From contig DXEB01000048.1 of the NCBI GenBank assembly GCA_019115165.1, forward strand, positions 1 to 47,080: 47,080 nucleotides of DNA. The letters are read 5' to 3'. Each line of letters begins with the position of its first letter. Within the stretch, counting starts at the first letter, position 1. Under the pieces are notes generated by a model. That model ran no database searches. It had not been told where the DNA came from and saw nothing but the letters and a program-made list of their open reading frames with translations. Made by a program: the position numbers and the translations under genes. Positions 36,986 to 44,502 of the stretch are shown here, piece by piece. The stretch is from Candidatus Anaerotignum merdipullorum. GTDB taxonomy: Bacteria > Bacillota > Clostridia > Lachnospirales > Anaerotignaceae.

Positions 36986-37717
36986 TTACTTTGCTGAAAG
37001 CTGCTTCAGATACTGCACTTCTTTTTCTGTCAAAGGACGATATGCTCCCTTGGGCAAGTCGCCTAACGTCAATGTCCCCGTTGCCACGCGCTTTAATTGT
37101 GCAACCGGATGTTTGATCGCATCGCACATTTTACGCACCTGCCTGTTCTTGCCTTCATGCAGGATAATTTCTGCTGTACAAAACCGCCGGTCTTTTTCTA
37201 TTTCCAAAATCCGAATTTTCGCCGGTCTTGTTTTTCTGCCATCCACCATCACACCCCGGCGAAATTTCTGCAAATCCATATCATCCGGCACACCGTAAAG
37301 CTTTGCAATATACGTTTTATCTACATCATATTTGGGGTGTGTCAGCCGATAGGTCAACTCTCCATCATTCGTCAGCAGCAACAGTCCGGATGTATCATAG
37401 TCTAATCTGCCCACTGGAAAAATTCGTTGTTTCACATCGCGCACCAAATCCAGGACGGCAGGGCGCCCAAACTGTTCCTTTGCTGTGGTCACATATCCTT
37501 CCGGCTTATGCAGCATGAGATATATTTTTTTCTCACCAGATATCACCACTGGTTGATCGTCAAACAGCACCTGATCCTTTTGGGGATCAATTTTGGTTCC
37601 CAGCGCCGTCACCACCACGCCGTTGACCTTCACCCGACCAGAAGCAATCCATTCTTCCGATTTTCTTCTGGAAGCAATACCCGCTTCCGCCAAATATTTC
37701 TGTAATCTTTCTTCCAT
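36986..37717 (-). CDS. rluB: Ribosomal large-subunit pseudouridine synthase B type
   Basis: Pseudouridylates rRNA. The 243-residue protein has an N-terminal S4 domain (1-60, RLQKYLAEAGIASRRKSEEW) and a RsuA/RluB catalytic domain with GRLDYDTSGLLLLTNDG (103-119, catalytic Asp106). The ending GKNRQVRKMCDAIKHPV is typical. The start at 37717 follows GGAGGAGAAGCC. RluB rather than RluE/F is inferred from similarity and from its position downstream of scpB and dacF, a usual Firmicute arrangement. Confidence 0.9.
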   Translation of the reverse strand: MEERLQKYLAEAGIASRRKSEEWIASGRVKVNGVVVTALGTKIDPQKDQVLFDDQPVVISGEKKIYLMLHKPEGYVTTAKEQFGRPAVLDLVRDVKQRIFPVGRLDYDTSGLLLLTNDGELTYRLTHPKYDVDKTYIAKLYGVPDDMDLQKFRRGVMVDGRKTRPAKIRILEIEKDRRFCTAEIILHEGKNRQVRKMCDAIKHPVAQLKRVATGTLTLGDLPKGAYRPLTEKEVQYLKQLSAK

Positions 37718-37792
37718 GGCTTCTCCTCCGTCTCTTTCGCTCAACAGTATACAGGAGAAGCAGCGGAAAGTCAAAGAAAATCCATCCTTCTT

Positions 37793-38953
37793 CTATAAAA
37801 ATACCGCCCAGTCACACCAAACTTCCAGCAGTCGATGATATTGCTGCACCAGGGTATAGGTCGGTGCATCCGCCATCGTCAACAGTTCCACATCACCCAA
37901 AACACTGTCGCCCAATCGAATCTCCGCCTGACCAACTACAGTTCCTTTTTGCAGTGGTGCTTCCAGAACCGCAGGAATCTTCGCTGTAATCTGAATCTGC
38001 TCCGCCTCTTCTTCGGACAGCACCGCTTGATAGTCTGATGCCAACCCTACGTCCACCTCCGATACAGGAGAACGGCTGACCGCCGCCCGATCCAGGATCG
38101 TCCCTGCCTTTGCCACAGTTTGCTTTTCATATGTATCGAACCCATAGTCCATCAATGCTTTGGTATCCGTCCACTTTGCCTGTTTTCCTGCTTCTCCCCA
38201 ACCGCATCCCAATACCACACTGACTAATGTCACTTCATCCTGTGTCGCAGCACCTACAAAACAGTTGCCGGCCTTATTGGTATACCCGGTTTTCACACCC
38301 AACGCCCCGCTGTACATCTGTAAAAAACGATCCGTATTGACTGCGGTATGGGAAATTTTTCCCGAAACATCCGTAAACGTTTCAGAAGGTGTTGCCACAA
38401 TTTGCCGAAATGTAGGATTTTGCAGCGCATATCCCGCAATCAATCCCATATCATAGGCGGTGGAATGATGCTGATCTTTGGTCAAATGACTGTCCAACCC
38501 ATTCGGGGAACCAAAAACCGTATCCTTTGCGCCAATTGCCTTTGCCTTTTCCGTCATTTCCTGACAAAAAGCTTCAACAGAACCGCTGATCTGTTCCGCT
38601 AATGCAACAGCCGCATCATTATAGGATTTCAGCATCATTGCCGTCAGCAAATCCTGTTCATACCACTGTTCCCCTTCTTTCAATCCCATTTGTACATCCG
38701 GCTGCCTTGCCGCATGTTTGCTGACTGTAACCACATCGTTCGGGTTGCCTTTTTCCAAAACCAATATTGCCGTCATAATTTTTGTCGTGCTTGCCATCTC
38801 CAGCGGCTCTTCCTCGTTTTTCCCCCATAACAGCCGTCCTGTTTCCGCGTCCAGCAGTGCCGCTCCTTGCGCCGTTACACACGGTTCTGCCGCAAACGCC
38901 GTCTGCGCACAGAACATCCACCCTGCCAACAAACAAATATAGATTCTTTTCAT
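37793..38953 (-). CDS. D-alanyl-D-alanine carboxypeptidase (DacF/PBP5 type)
   Basis: Low-molecular-mass penicillin-binding protein of family S11, 386 residues, that trims peptidoglycan stem peptides outside the cell. A signal peptide covers about 1-22 (cleavage near AFA-AEP). The active site is complete: STTK with Ser55 and Lys58, SYN (110-112) and KTG (221-223). A C-terminal beta-sandwich domain follows and the end is mildly amphipathic. ATG 38953 follows GGGGAGGAGTGCGT. In B. subtilis dacF belongs to the sporulation set near spoIIA; here it follows scpAB. Confidence 0.92.
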   Translation of the reverse strand: MKRIYICLLAGWMFCAQTAFAAEPCVTAQGAALLDAETGRLLWGKNEEEPLEMASTTKIMTAILVLEKGNPNDVVTVSKHAARQPDVQMGLKEGEQWYEQDLLTAMMLKSYNDAAVALAEQISGSVEAFCQEMTEKAKAIGAKDTVFGSPNGLDSHLTKDQHHSTAYDMGLIAGYALQNPTFRQIVATPSETFTDVSGKISHTAVNTDRFLQMYSGALGVKTGYTNKAGNCFVGAATQDEVTLVSVVLGCGWGEAGKQAKWTDTKALMDYGFDTYEKQTVAKAGTILDRAAVSRSPVSEVDVGLASDYQAVLSEEEAEQIQITAKIPAVLEAPLQKGTVVGQAEIRLGDSVLGDVELLTMADAPTYTLVQQYHRLLEVWCDWAVFL

Positions 38954-38970
38954 ACGCACTCCTCCCCGCT

Positions 38971-39321
38971 TCATTGTATGCCGCTGAACGTATCCGTATG
39001 TGGGGATCCCCCTTGCTTTCTTCGTATGGTCTGCAAATATTCTCTGCCGATAACCATGCGCATCTTGCTGTCGAATCCTCCGTATCTGTATTCCGCCATA
39101 ACATCCGGCAAACTTTTACAAAAAAAGAACAGCAAATCCTCTGCTGTTCTGTTTGTAATCGCATTGTTATCCTTCTTGTTTTTTCTGCAATCCAAGAGAA
39201 ATTTTCTAAGATATTCTCGGCACACTTTTTCACTGACTGTCGTTTCCCCGATTTCTTTGATCTCTCCATTCTCTGTCAAACCAGATGCCTGTTCCCGTCT
39301 ATTGGTTGTTCTGCCGGTCAA
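38971..39321 (-). CDS. Hypothetical protein translationally coupled to scpB
   Basis: A 116-residue frame between scpB and the DD-carboxypeptidase gene; I do not recognise a family. The proposed TTG start overlaps the scpB stop (TTGA), a typical coupling arrangement, and the frame ends 17 bp before the dacF start. The product is soluble and charged, with a hydrophobic patch around AEDLLFFFCKSLPDVM and a basic C-terminus. No signal peptide is seen. The ribosome binding site is weak, so the start, and even coding status, remain uncertain; the absence of another frame and the tight fit argue for a real gene. Confidence 0.5.
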   Translation of the reverse strand: MTGRTTNRREQASGLTENGEIKEIGETTVSEKVCREYLRKFLLDCRKNKKDNNAITNRTAEDLLFFFCKSLPDVMAEYRYGGFDSKMRMVIGREYLQTIRRKQGGSPHTDTFSGIQ

Positions 39322-39842
39322 TCTTGGTCGGTGGATTTTTCCAACGGCGGTAGTTCCTGAACGGAATGGAATCCAAAATATCGTAAAAACTGGTCGGTCG
39401 TCCCCAGTAAAATAGGTTTTCCCGGTGCATCCAATCGTCCCACCTCACACACCAGTTTTTTTTCCATCAGCTTGCTGACCGCATGTTCTGCACTGACGCC
39501 TCGGATTTCTTCAATCTGCCCTTTGGTGATGGGCTGTTTATAAGCAATGATTGCCAGCGTCTCCAGCAAAGACTGCGTCAATCCTTGACGCTGCGGACTT
39601 CGATACATGCTGCGGATATAAGAAAAACATTCCGCCGCCGTACACATCTGATAGGCGCCATCGAATTCCACAATCCGTATTCCCCTCTGTTCCGCTTCAT
39701 ATTGATCTGCCAAAGACTGAACAATCGCCTTTGCCGTGGCTTTATCCATCTCTATGGTTTGGGCAATGGCAGAAAGCGGTACCGCATCCCCTGCAATAAA
39801 CAACAGGGATTCCACCACGGCCTCTAGCTGCGCCAATCTCAT
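39318..39842 (-). CDS. scpB: Segregation and condensation protein B
   Basis: Winged-helix partner of ScpA and SMC in the chromosome condensin complex. The 174-residue protein has VVESLLFIAGDAVPLSAIAQ at the N-terminus and the signature LSLTQSLLETLAIIAYKQPI-like block (LLETLAIIAYKQPITKGQIE), then RGVSAEHAVSKLMEKKLV and GRLDAPGKPILLGTT. It overlaps scpA by 4 bp. Confidence 0.95.
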   Translation of the reverse strand: MRLAQLEAVVESLLFIAGDAVPLSAIAQTIEMDKATAKAIVQSLADQYEAEQRGIRIVEFDGAYQMCTAAECFSYIRSMYRSPQRQGLTQSLLETLAIIAYKQPITKGQIEEIRGVSAEHAVSKLMEKKLVCEVGRLDAPGKPILLGTTDQFLRYFGFHSVQELPPLEKSTDQD

Positions 39843-40603
39843 CCTGCATCCCTTTCCTGATAACTTCGTATTCTAATCTCCGAAAATGTGCTGTCTTGCT
39901 CGATCCATACTTCCTTTCGTTTCATCAATTCCAAAAGTGCCAAAAATGTCACCACTTTTTCCATCTTTCGCGCATTGGGTCGAAAAATTCCATAAAATGT
40001 AATCTGTGGGCGCAAAATCAATAAATCCAAAATATATTCCATTTTATCCTGAATGGTAAACAGATCCCGTTGCACCCCTCGGAAAGAGCTGCGCACATGG
40101 TCTATTTTCGCTTCTTTGCGCTGCATGACTTCTCGAAACGCCTGATACAGATCTTCCATGGTCACTCCCATCAAAAAATCTTCCAACGGCTGTTCTTCTT
40201 TGTGCCGCAGTTTGGTAATTGCTTTATCCGCCGCCTTGTAGTACACCATGTTTGCTTCTTCTTCCCGAATTTTCCATTCCTTTGTAATCTCTTTGATTTT
40301 TTTATATTCCAACAATCGCTCCACCAACTCTGCCCGCGGATCAGGACCTTCCTGTACTTCCTCTTTCTTCGGTATCGGCAGCAGCATCTTGCTTTTGATT
40401 TCCAACAACGTTGCCGCCATCACTAAAAATTCACTCATACCATCCATATTGCGGTCTTCCGCTGCATCCAGATATGCCAAATATTGCTCGGTCAAAGCAG
40501 CAATGGGAATGTCGTAAATATCAATCTCGTTTTTTTCAATCAAATGATACAGTAAGTCCAGCGGTCCTTCAAATGCATCCAGCCGAATGGTAATTTCCTG
40601 CAT
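39839..40603 (-). CDS. scpA: Segregation and condensation protein A
   Basis: Kleisin subunit of the SMC-ScpAB complex, 254 residues. The N-terminal domain shows FEGPLDLLYHLIEKNEIDIYD and DIPIAALTEQYLAYL, followed by FLVMAATLLEIKSKMLLP. The C-terminal winged helix (VTFLALLELMKRKEVWIEQD) binds the SMC head. It starts 12 bp downstream of the M50-like gene, so the two are likely cotranscribed. Confidence 0.95.
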   Translation of the reverse strand: MQEITIRLDAFEGPLDLLYHLIEKNEIDIYDIPIAALTEQYLAYLDAAEDRNMDGMSEFLVMAATLLEIKSKMLLPIPKKEEVQEGPDPRAELVERLLEYKKIKEITKEWKIREEEANMVYYKAADKAITKLRHKEEQPLEDFLMGVTMEDLYQAFREVMQRKEAKIDHVRSSFRGVQRDLFTIQDKMEYILDLLILRPQITFYGIFRPNARKMEKVVTFLALLELMKRKEVWIEQDSTFSEIRIRSYQERDAG

Positions 40604-40615
40604 ACCGTCACATCC

Positions 40616-41212
40616 TTACCACAGAATCGATCCAAAAAAGTTGATCACCGCATAGGTGATGCCGGTAAAAATACCGCCAAAAAAGCCCAGGAACAATAAA
40701 AAGAGAAAAATCATCTGTATCATTTTTTCATACTGCAAATAAGTGAAATATTTATTCGCAGGAAGCACCACCGATAAAACCTTCACGCAGTCCATGGGTG
40801 ATACCGGTAAAATATTATATACCGCAATGCCAACGTTATATAAACACAAATACTCAATCACATATCGTGCATATCCATCAAAACGCGGAAACAGGCAGAC
40901 AAAAATCAGCCCCAGCGCAAAATTTACTACCGAAGGTAAAATTGCGGTCAGCAGTGTATCCCTTTTCCGGTTTTTATAATACAATCCGCTGGTTTCCACC
41001 GGTTTGCCCCATCCAAACCCGCCTGTATAAAACAGCAGCAAAAATCCAATCGGTTCAAAATGCTTCAGCGGATTCAGCGTCAGCCTCCCTTGGCTTTTTG
41101 GCAAATGATCCCCAAAAGCGGTGGATACAGCGGCTCTTGTAAACTCATGGACTGTTGTTGCCACCAATAATCCTGGTATGCTTAAGAGAAATGCCAGAAA
41201 ATAATTGTTCAT
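40616..41212 (-). CDS. Site-2-protease (M50) family membrane protein with a degenerate zinc motif
   Basis: A 198-residue polytopic membrane protein with the YwhC/M50 layout: GLLVATTVHEFTRAAVSTAFGD at the N-terminus, LNPLKHFEPIG after it, and the C-terminal YNILPVSPMDCVKVL. In active members these read HExxH, LNPxxHxDxxG and (P)DG. Here the second zinc histidine is Arg26, the Asp is Glu53 and DG is Asp141-Cys142. Only one histidine ligand and one aspartate remain, so proteolysis is doubtful. The ATG at 41212 is preferred over one 9 bp earlier because AAAGGA is then 9 bp upstream. It precedes scpA by 12 bp. Confidence 0.85.
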   Translation of the reverse strand: MNNYFLAFLLSIPGLLVATTVHEFTRAAVSTAFGDHLPKSQGRLTLNPLKHFEPIGFLLLFYTGGFGWGKPVETSGLYYKNRKRDTLLTAILPSVVNFALGLIFVCLFPRFDGYARYVIEYLCLYNVGIAVYNILPVSPMDCVKVLSVVLPANKYFTYLQYEKMIQMIFLFLLFLGFFGGIFTGITYAVINFFGSILW

Positions 41213-41246
41213 GCATTCCATTCCTTTCCTATCGTATTTTTGTCCT

Positions 41247-41275
41247 ATGATATGATATCAGACTTTCCCTGTCAA
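41247..41275 (-). promoter_or_regulatory. Promoter of the M50-scpA-scpB operon
   Basis: On the minus strand a perfect TTGACA (41270-41275) and TATCAT (41247-41252) are spaced by 17 bp. It is divergent from the XRE promoter about 40 bp away. Confidence 0.7.
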
Positions 41276-41303
41276 GTCAAATCTGGTATTCTTTATCTTT
41301 TTT

Positions 41304-41372
41304 GCAAAGCATACTTGACATTTTGTGCAAAGCAAACTATACTAAAAATGCAAAGCGTGCTATACAAAAAAG
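41304..41372 (+). repeat. Three direct repeats with 23-bp period, probable operator
   Basis: TGCAAAGC occurs at 41304-41311, 41327-41334 and 41350-41357, exactly 23 bp apart, each followed by a related (A/G)(T/A)(A/G)CT-type tail. The middle copy lies in the spacer of the XRE promoter and the third just after the -10 box. Autoregulation by the XRE protein is the simplest reading. Confidence 0.75.
41316..41344 (+). promoter_or_regulatory. Promoter of the XRE regulator pair
   Basis: A perfect TTGACA (41316-41321) and TATACT (41339-41344) are spaced by 17 bp, embedded in the three direct repeats. Confidence 0.8.
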
Positions 41373-41429
41373 AAGGCAGGCGATCCAAAAGCACAAAAGA
41401 AGCCTTGCCGCCCGAAAAGGAGGTTTGTT

Positions 41430-41636
41430 GTGAAAACCAAAATCGCGCAGCTGCGCAAAACCAACAAATTATCACAAGAAGAACTGGCGAACCACGTCGG
41501 CGTCACCCGGCAGACGATTACTTCATTGGAAGTGGGAAAATATACCGCCTCTCTGGTGCTGGCACATAAAATTGCCAAATTTTTCGGTCTGACCATTGAA
41601 GAAGTGTTTTTATTTGAAGAGGAGGAAGAAAAATGA
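41430..41636 (+). CDS. XRE-family transcriptional regulator (YozG-like)
   Basis: A 68-residue helix-turn-helix protein. The HTH covers about 14-36 (LSQEELANHVGVTRQTITSLE), and the end is acidic (FEEEEEK). Such minimal regulators typically control an adjacent small membrane protein gene. The start is GTG, 6 bp after AAAAGGAGG. Its stop overlaps the next gene's start by 4 bp (ATGA), so both are coupled. The three 23-bp-spaced repeats across its promoter are its probable binding sites. Confidence 0.9.
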   Translation: MKTKIAQLRKTNKLSQEELANHVGVTRQTITSLEVGKYTASLVLAHKIAKFFGLTIEEVFLFEEEEEK

Positions 41637-42061
41637 AATTTGAACAAAAACTAAAACTACAAATCATTTGCGGCTGCTTCTGGATAATATTGGGCATCTG
41701 TGCTTGTATGATCGCTTTTGGCGACAGTCTTACCCTCGGACTTTCCCGTTCGTACTGCGCAGGCACCGGCGGCGGATTGATTGCTGTTGGCTTCCTCCAA
41801 GGCATCCGCGCCTTACGCCTGCTGCGCAATGAAAGTCTGCGACAACAAGCAGAAATCCGCTTTTTGGATGAACGGAATGTGTTCATCCAAAAACAAATTT
41901 ACAGCCTGCATAGTTTGTTTTCTTTGGTATTGCTGTATACTGCAACCCTTTGGGCTGCAATCGTTCAGCCTTCCTTGCTTCTGCCATTTTTGCTTTTAAT
42001 GCTCTTAGATGTTCTCCTGCTGTTTTTGGCAGCCATCTATTGCAAATGGAAAAATGCCTAA
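41633..42061 (+). CDS. Hypothetical membrane protein paired with the XRE regulator (DUF2178-like)
   Basis: A 142-residue membrane protein with four hydrophobic segments (about 11-28, 43-60, 90-108 and 112-135). Between the second and third there is a charged cytoplasmic stretch, RNESLRQQAEIRFLDERN, similar to what is seen in DUF2178-type partners of small XRE regulators. The function is unknown; the DUF assignment is by layout and context only. It is translationally coupled to the XRE gene and is the last gene of the unit. Confidence 0.75.
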   Translation: MKFEQKLKLQIICGCFWIILGICACMIAFGDSLTLGLSRSYCAGTGGGLIAVGFLQGIRALRLLRNESLRQQAEIRFLDERNVFIQKQIYSLHSLFSLVLLYTATLWAAIVQPSLLLPFLLLMLLDVLLLFLAAIYCKWKNA

Positions 42062-42217
42062 TGGCAAACAGTATCCCATTTATTGCAAGTACGCAGCTGC
42101 TCTTGTAATTCCCAGGAACCAAAGCCTGTTTGTTTTGATCTCTTTTGCGTGAGGGATTGCTACTGCTTAACTATGGGAATTTGATGCAGAAAGATTCCTT
42201 CGAAAACATCATACATA

Positions 42218-42418
42218 TCAAGATGCAGGAGCCATCATTGCTCCTGCATCTACACCTGCATCACCACGATTGAACTGAATCGCGGACGGGCGCACAGGCA
42301 GCAGCAGATATGAACTTGTGATGTGTGTGTTCACCCCCATAGCCGTAATATCCCGGTGGCGGGAATAGCCTTTTTTTGATCTCCATGGATTAGGCTGGAC
42401 ATAAAAAAGGAAGGACAT
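42218..42418 (-). CDS. Possible small protein of unknown family
   Basis: A 66-codon frame with an AGGAGG ribosome binding site 6-7 bp before its ATG. I do not recognise the product; it is basic and tyrosine/serine-rich, with no membrane segment. It sits in a region without other good genes and is followed by an inverted repeat around its own stop codon (AGATGCAGGAGC and its complement near 42220-42251). The ribosome binding site is the main support; the composition is not clearly protein-like. The preceding 42062-42217 shows nothing I can name. Confidence 0.35.
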   Translation of the reverse strand: MSFLFYVQPNPWRSKKGYSRHRDITAMGVNTHITSSYLLLPVRPSAIQFNRGDAGVDAGAMMAPAS

Positions 42419-42589
42419 GGCGATACCTCCTGTGTGCCACCGCTTCCTTTCTAAAGTCGTCGTACTACAGCGGCTTTATGACAGCCGCCGCAAAAAAAGA
42501 AAAAGCCGACAACTCGCATCCAAGGACTTGCGGGTTATCGTCTATGCGTCTGACTCTTTGATAACTGTATGATTCGGTTTCGTGACGTG
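42419..42589. other. Spacer with two hairpins
   Basis: GCGGCTTTATGACAGCCGC forms a hairpin near 42471-42489, and AACTCGCA pairs with TGCGGGTT near 42511-42536. A 22-codon minus-strand frame (42451-42519) runs between them. No function is apparent; remnants of a mobile element are one possibility. Confidence 0.3.
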
Positions 42590-42830
42590 TTATTCTACAT
42601 GATTGAACACTTCAATTCCCAAGACTTTTATGACGGTTCCGTTAAGATATTCCTGCCCTGTTGTGTCAAAATCGAGGGTTAACCGATGTACCTTTTCGAC
42701 ACTATATCGGATAGCTTAATATACCGTTATTCCCCCCATCTTCCAAATGTTGCGTACCAGAGATTAGCAAAACCGCCACAATCAAAATGCAAATCCTTAT
42801 CATGATTTTCTTTTTCATATACATTTTCAT
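42590..42830 (-). pseudogene. Frameshifted small secreted or membrane-anchored protein gene
   Basis: The first part, from ATG 42830 to a TAG at 42702, encodes 42 residues: a basic start, a hydrophobic stretch (IRICILIVAVLLISG) and a polar tail. Shifting by one base near 42700-42710 continues into an open frame reading YSVEKVHRLTLDFDTTGQEY onward and ending at a TAA at 42590-42592. Together they would form a protein of about 79 residues with a signal or anchor segment. A one-base insertion is the simplest explanation; alternatively the 42-residue peptide is a real product. The ATG is preceded by AGAGGCGGTGAC and lies 4 bp after the neighbouring small gene. Confidence 0.5.
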
Positions 42831-42834
42831 AAAG

Positions 42835-42969
42835 TCACCGCCTCTGTTCTGCGGATTTGTTCCCCGCTTTTTTTGCTACACAGATCCGCACGATAGCACC
42901 TGTGAAGATCACCATTTCAAAAGCAAGGAAAAAGGCTGCACCGATGACAACGGCTCCTGTCTGATCCAT
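42835..42969 (-). CDS. Small single-span membrane peptide, unknown
   Basis: A 44-residue frame: a short N-terminus, one transmembrane helix (GAVVIGAAFFLAFEMVIFTG, then AIVRICV) and a basic tail KKAGNKSAEQRR. It ends 4 bp before the start of the frameshifted gene, suggesting an operon. The ribosome binding site is weak, so it could also be the C-terminal remnant of a longer membrane protein; the frame is closed 11 codons before the ATG. Confidence 0.5.
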   Translation of the reverse strand: MDQTGAVVIGAAFFLAFEMVIFTGAIVRICVAKKAGNKSAEQRR

Positions 42970-43205
42970 TTCGTTAAACCAAGCATATGGATTCGATGAT
43001 TATCCAGCCTCACTTCCCTTGAAAAGGGACTTGTTTTTTGCCGGTTTCCCCCGTTTCCCGGATATCCGATCGCAGGGTGTTGCCATCTGCCTCCATCCAA
43101 AACGACACAAATCCCTTGCTTTCCCAAAAGGATTCGTGCCGCTTTTCTGATACATTTCGTTGTTGTCCTCACTGCCTGTGCATCGGATGATTTTTTCCTG
43201 TCCCT
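42970..43205 (-). other. Possible decayed coding stretch
   Basis: On the minus strand between 43160 and 43010 one frame reads FWESKGFVSFWMEADGNTLR and continues for about 20 more residues before a stop, without a usable start. It looks like a gene fragment. I cannot name the family. Confidence 0.3.
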
Positions 43206-44225
43206 TTACATCTGATCCAGCACCTGTTCCGTGGTCTGCATATAGACATCCGCTGTCTGTGTTTGTTCCAGCTTGATATCCTGTATATATCCATTTTCAT
43301 CCACAAAAATGGTCGTGGGGATTCCTTCAATATTCTTTAAGATCCAGCTCGCCATGGACATATCCGGCATAATTCCCATAAAGGTAACGCCGTTTTCCGC
43401 ATACGCCTGTTGCATTTTTTCTTCCGCCGCATCGGACGGGGTATCAATGATCACCTGGAAAAAATTCACATTGGGATGCTCTGTTTGCAGTTCCTGATAA
43501 AACTGCTCCAATTCCTGTAACTCATTGATGTCCGGATAACTATAAGAACCATAAAAATTGACAACTGTCAAATCATAATCCGCAAATATGGAACTATCCA
43601 CCGCATTGCCATCCAAATCAGAAGAAATAAATCCAAACAATGACGATTGCTTTTTCGCTTGCTCCTCCACACTTGCCGTATCCGGTACAAATGTTTCGAT
43701 ACTATCATATAGCAGCGGCAAATCTTCTGCCAATTCCTGATATGTCTGTATCCCGCTTTCCGGCAAATAGGCGACGCCTCGCACCGGGTCGGTCAAATAA
43801 TAAAAACGAAACCCTTCTTGCTTCGGCAATTCCCTGCAGGAGGTAAACTTCTCCATTTCTGCTTCTACCGCATCTGCCGTTTCCTGTCCGTCTCGCACGA
43901 CCAACAATTCTACCAGCGGTGCCATCAGATCCTCCACTGCCGTTTCCGATTCCATGTCGTTCAGCTCCGCCATATTTTCATCCGGCGCATAATCATAGCG
44001 CACCAAAGCATATATACTGCTTTCCGGCTGTGCATAAGAGGTGGGGATAATATTGATGTTGTCCGTCCCCGTCCAGCTTGTGGGAATCGTATACGCCAAT
44101 CCACAGGCATCCAGCCGAATCTCTGTCTGCACTGCCTCTTCCGGCTGGTCGTTTTGGCTGCCGCAAGCAGCGCATGCCAGTACCGTAAAAACCAAAGTCA
44201 GCAAAAGCGCCAGTATCTTTTTCAT
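43206..44225 (-). CDS. Lipoprotein with a TlpA/thioredoxin-like domain lacking the CXXC cysteines
   Basis: A 339-residue lipoprotein: signal peptide with lipobox region VLACAACGS (Cys18 or Cys21), a poorly conserved N-terminal domain (about 30-185), and a C-terminal redoxin domain (about 195-335). The domain has VVNFYGSYSYPDINELQELE where active TlpA proteins have VVNFWATWCxPC; the CXXC pair is replaced by Ser229 and Asp232. The cis-proline loop EGIPTTIFVDENGYI is kept. It therefore has the fold but probably no disulfide chemistry. It diverges from the two-component system at 44503 and has AGGAGG upstream of its ATG. A TATAAT on the minus strand at 44271-44276 may be its -10 box. Confidence 0.82.
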   Translation of the reverse strand: MKKILALLLTLVFTVLACAACGSQNDQPEEAVQTEIRLDACGLAYTIPTSWTGTDNINIIPTSYAQPESSIYALVRYDYAPDENMAELNDMESETAVEDLMAPLVELLVVRDGQETADAVEAEMEKFTSCRELPKQEGFRFYYLTDPVRGVAYLPESGIQTYQELAEDLPLLYDSIETFVPDTASVEEQAKKQSSLFGFISSDLDGNAVDSSIFADYDLTVVNFYGSYSYPDINELQELEQFYQELQTEHPNVNFFQVIIDTPSDAAEEKMQQAYAENGVTFMGIMPDMSMASWILKNIEGIPTTIFVDENGYIQDIKLEQTQTADVYMQTTEQVLDQM

Positions 44226-44383
44226 TGCAAAACCTCCTATATTCCTGCTCCATCTCAGCGTTCGGCATTTATTATATCAAACTTTTTCGCTCAGGGGAAA
44301 CAGTTTTTCCACTTTGCTGCATTTTAATTTAATTCTAATTTGGAAACAATCCGCCTTTAAGCCGTTTTCTGTATCATTTTCTC

Positions 44384-44412
44384 GGGACAAAAGCAAAGGA
44401 ACTTGTTATAAT
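44384..44412 (+). promoter_or_regulatory. Promoter of the two-component system
   Basis: GGGACA (44384-44389) and a perfect TATAAT (44407-44412) are spaced by 17 bp, leaving a leader of about 85 nt before the response regulator. Confidence 0.6.
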
Positions 44413-44502
44413 AAAAAAGACAGCGTTCGCAACAATGCTCAGAAGATATTTCCGTATCTTCCAGATACCATTGTTGCACCAAAGAGGAAAAGGAGGCGCT
44501 TT

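Noticed and set aside
41304..41372. The three TGCAAAGC repeats as a CRISPR-like array
   Set aside because: Repeats are only 8 bp with promoter elements between them; no cas genes are present. An operator explains them better.
42451..42519. Minus-strand 22-codon frame with a CGGC motif
   Set aside because: Too short, no ribosome binding site, and located inside hairpin sequence.
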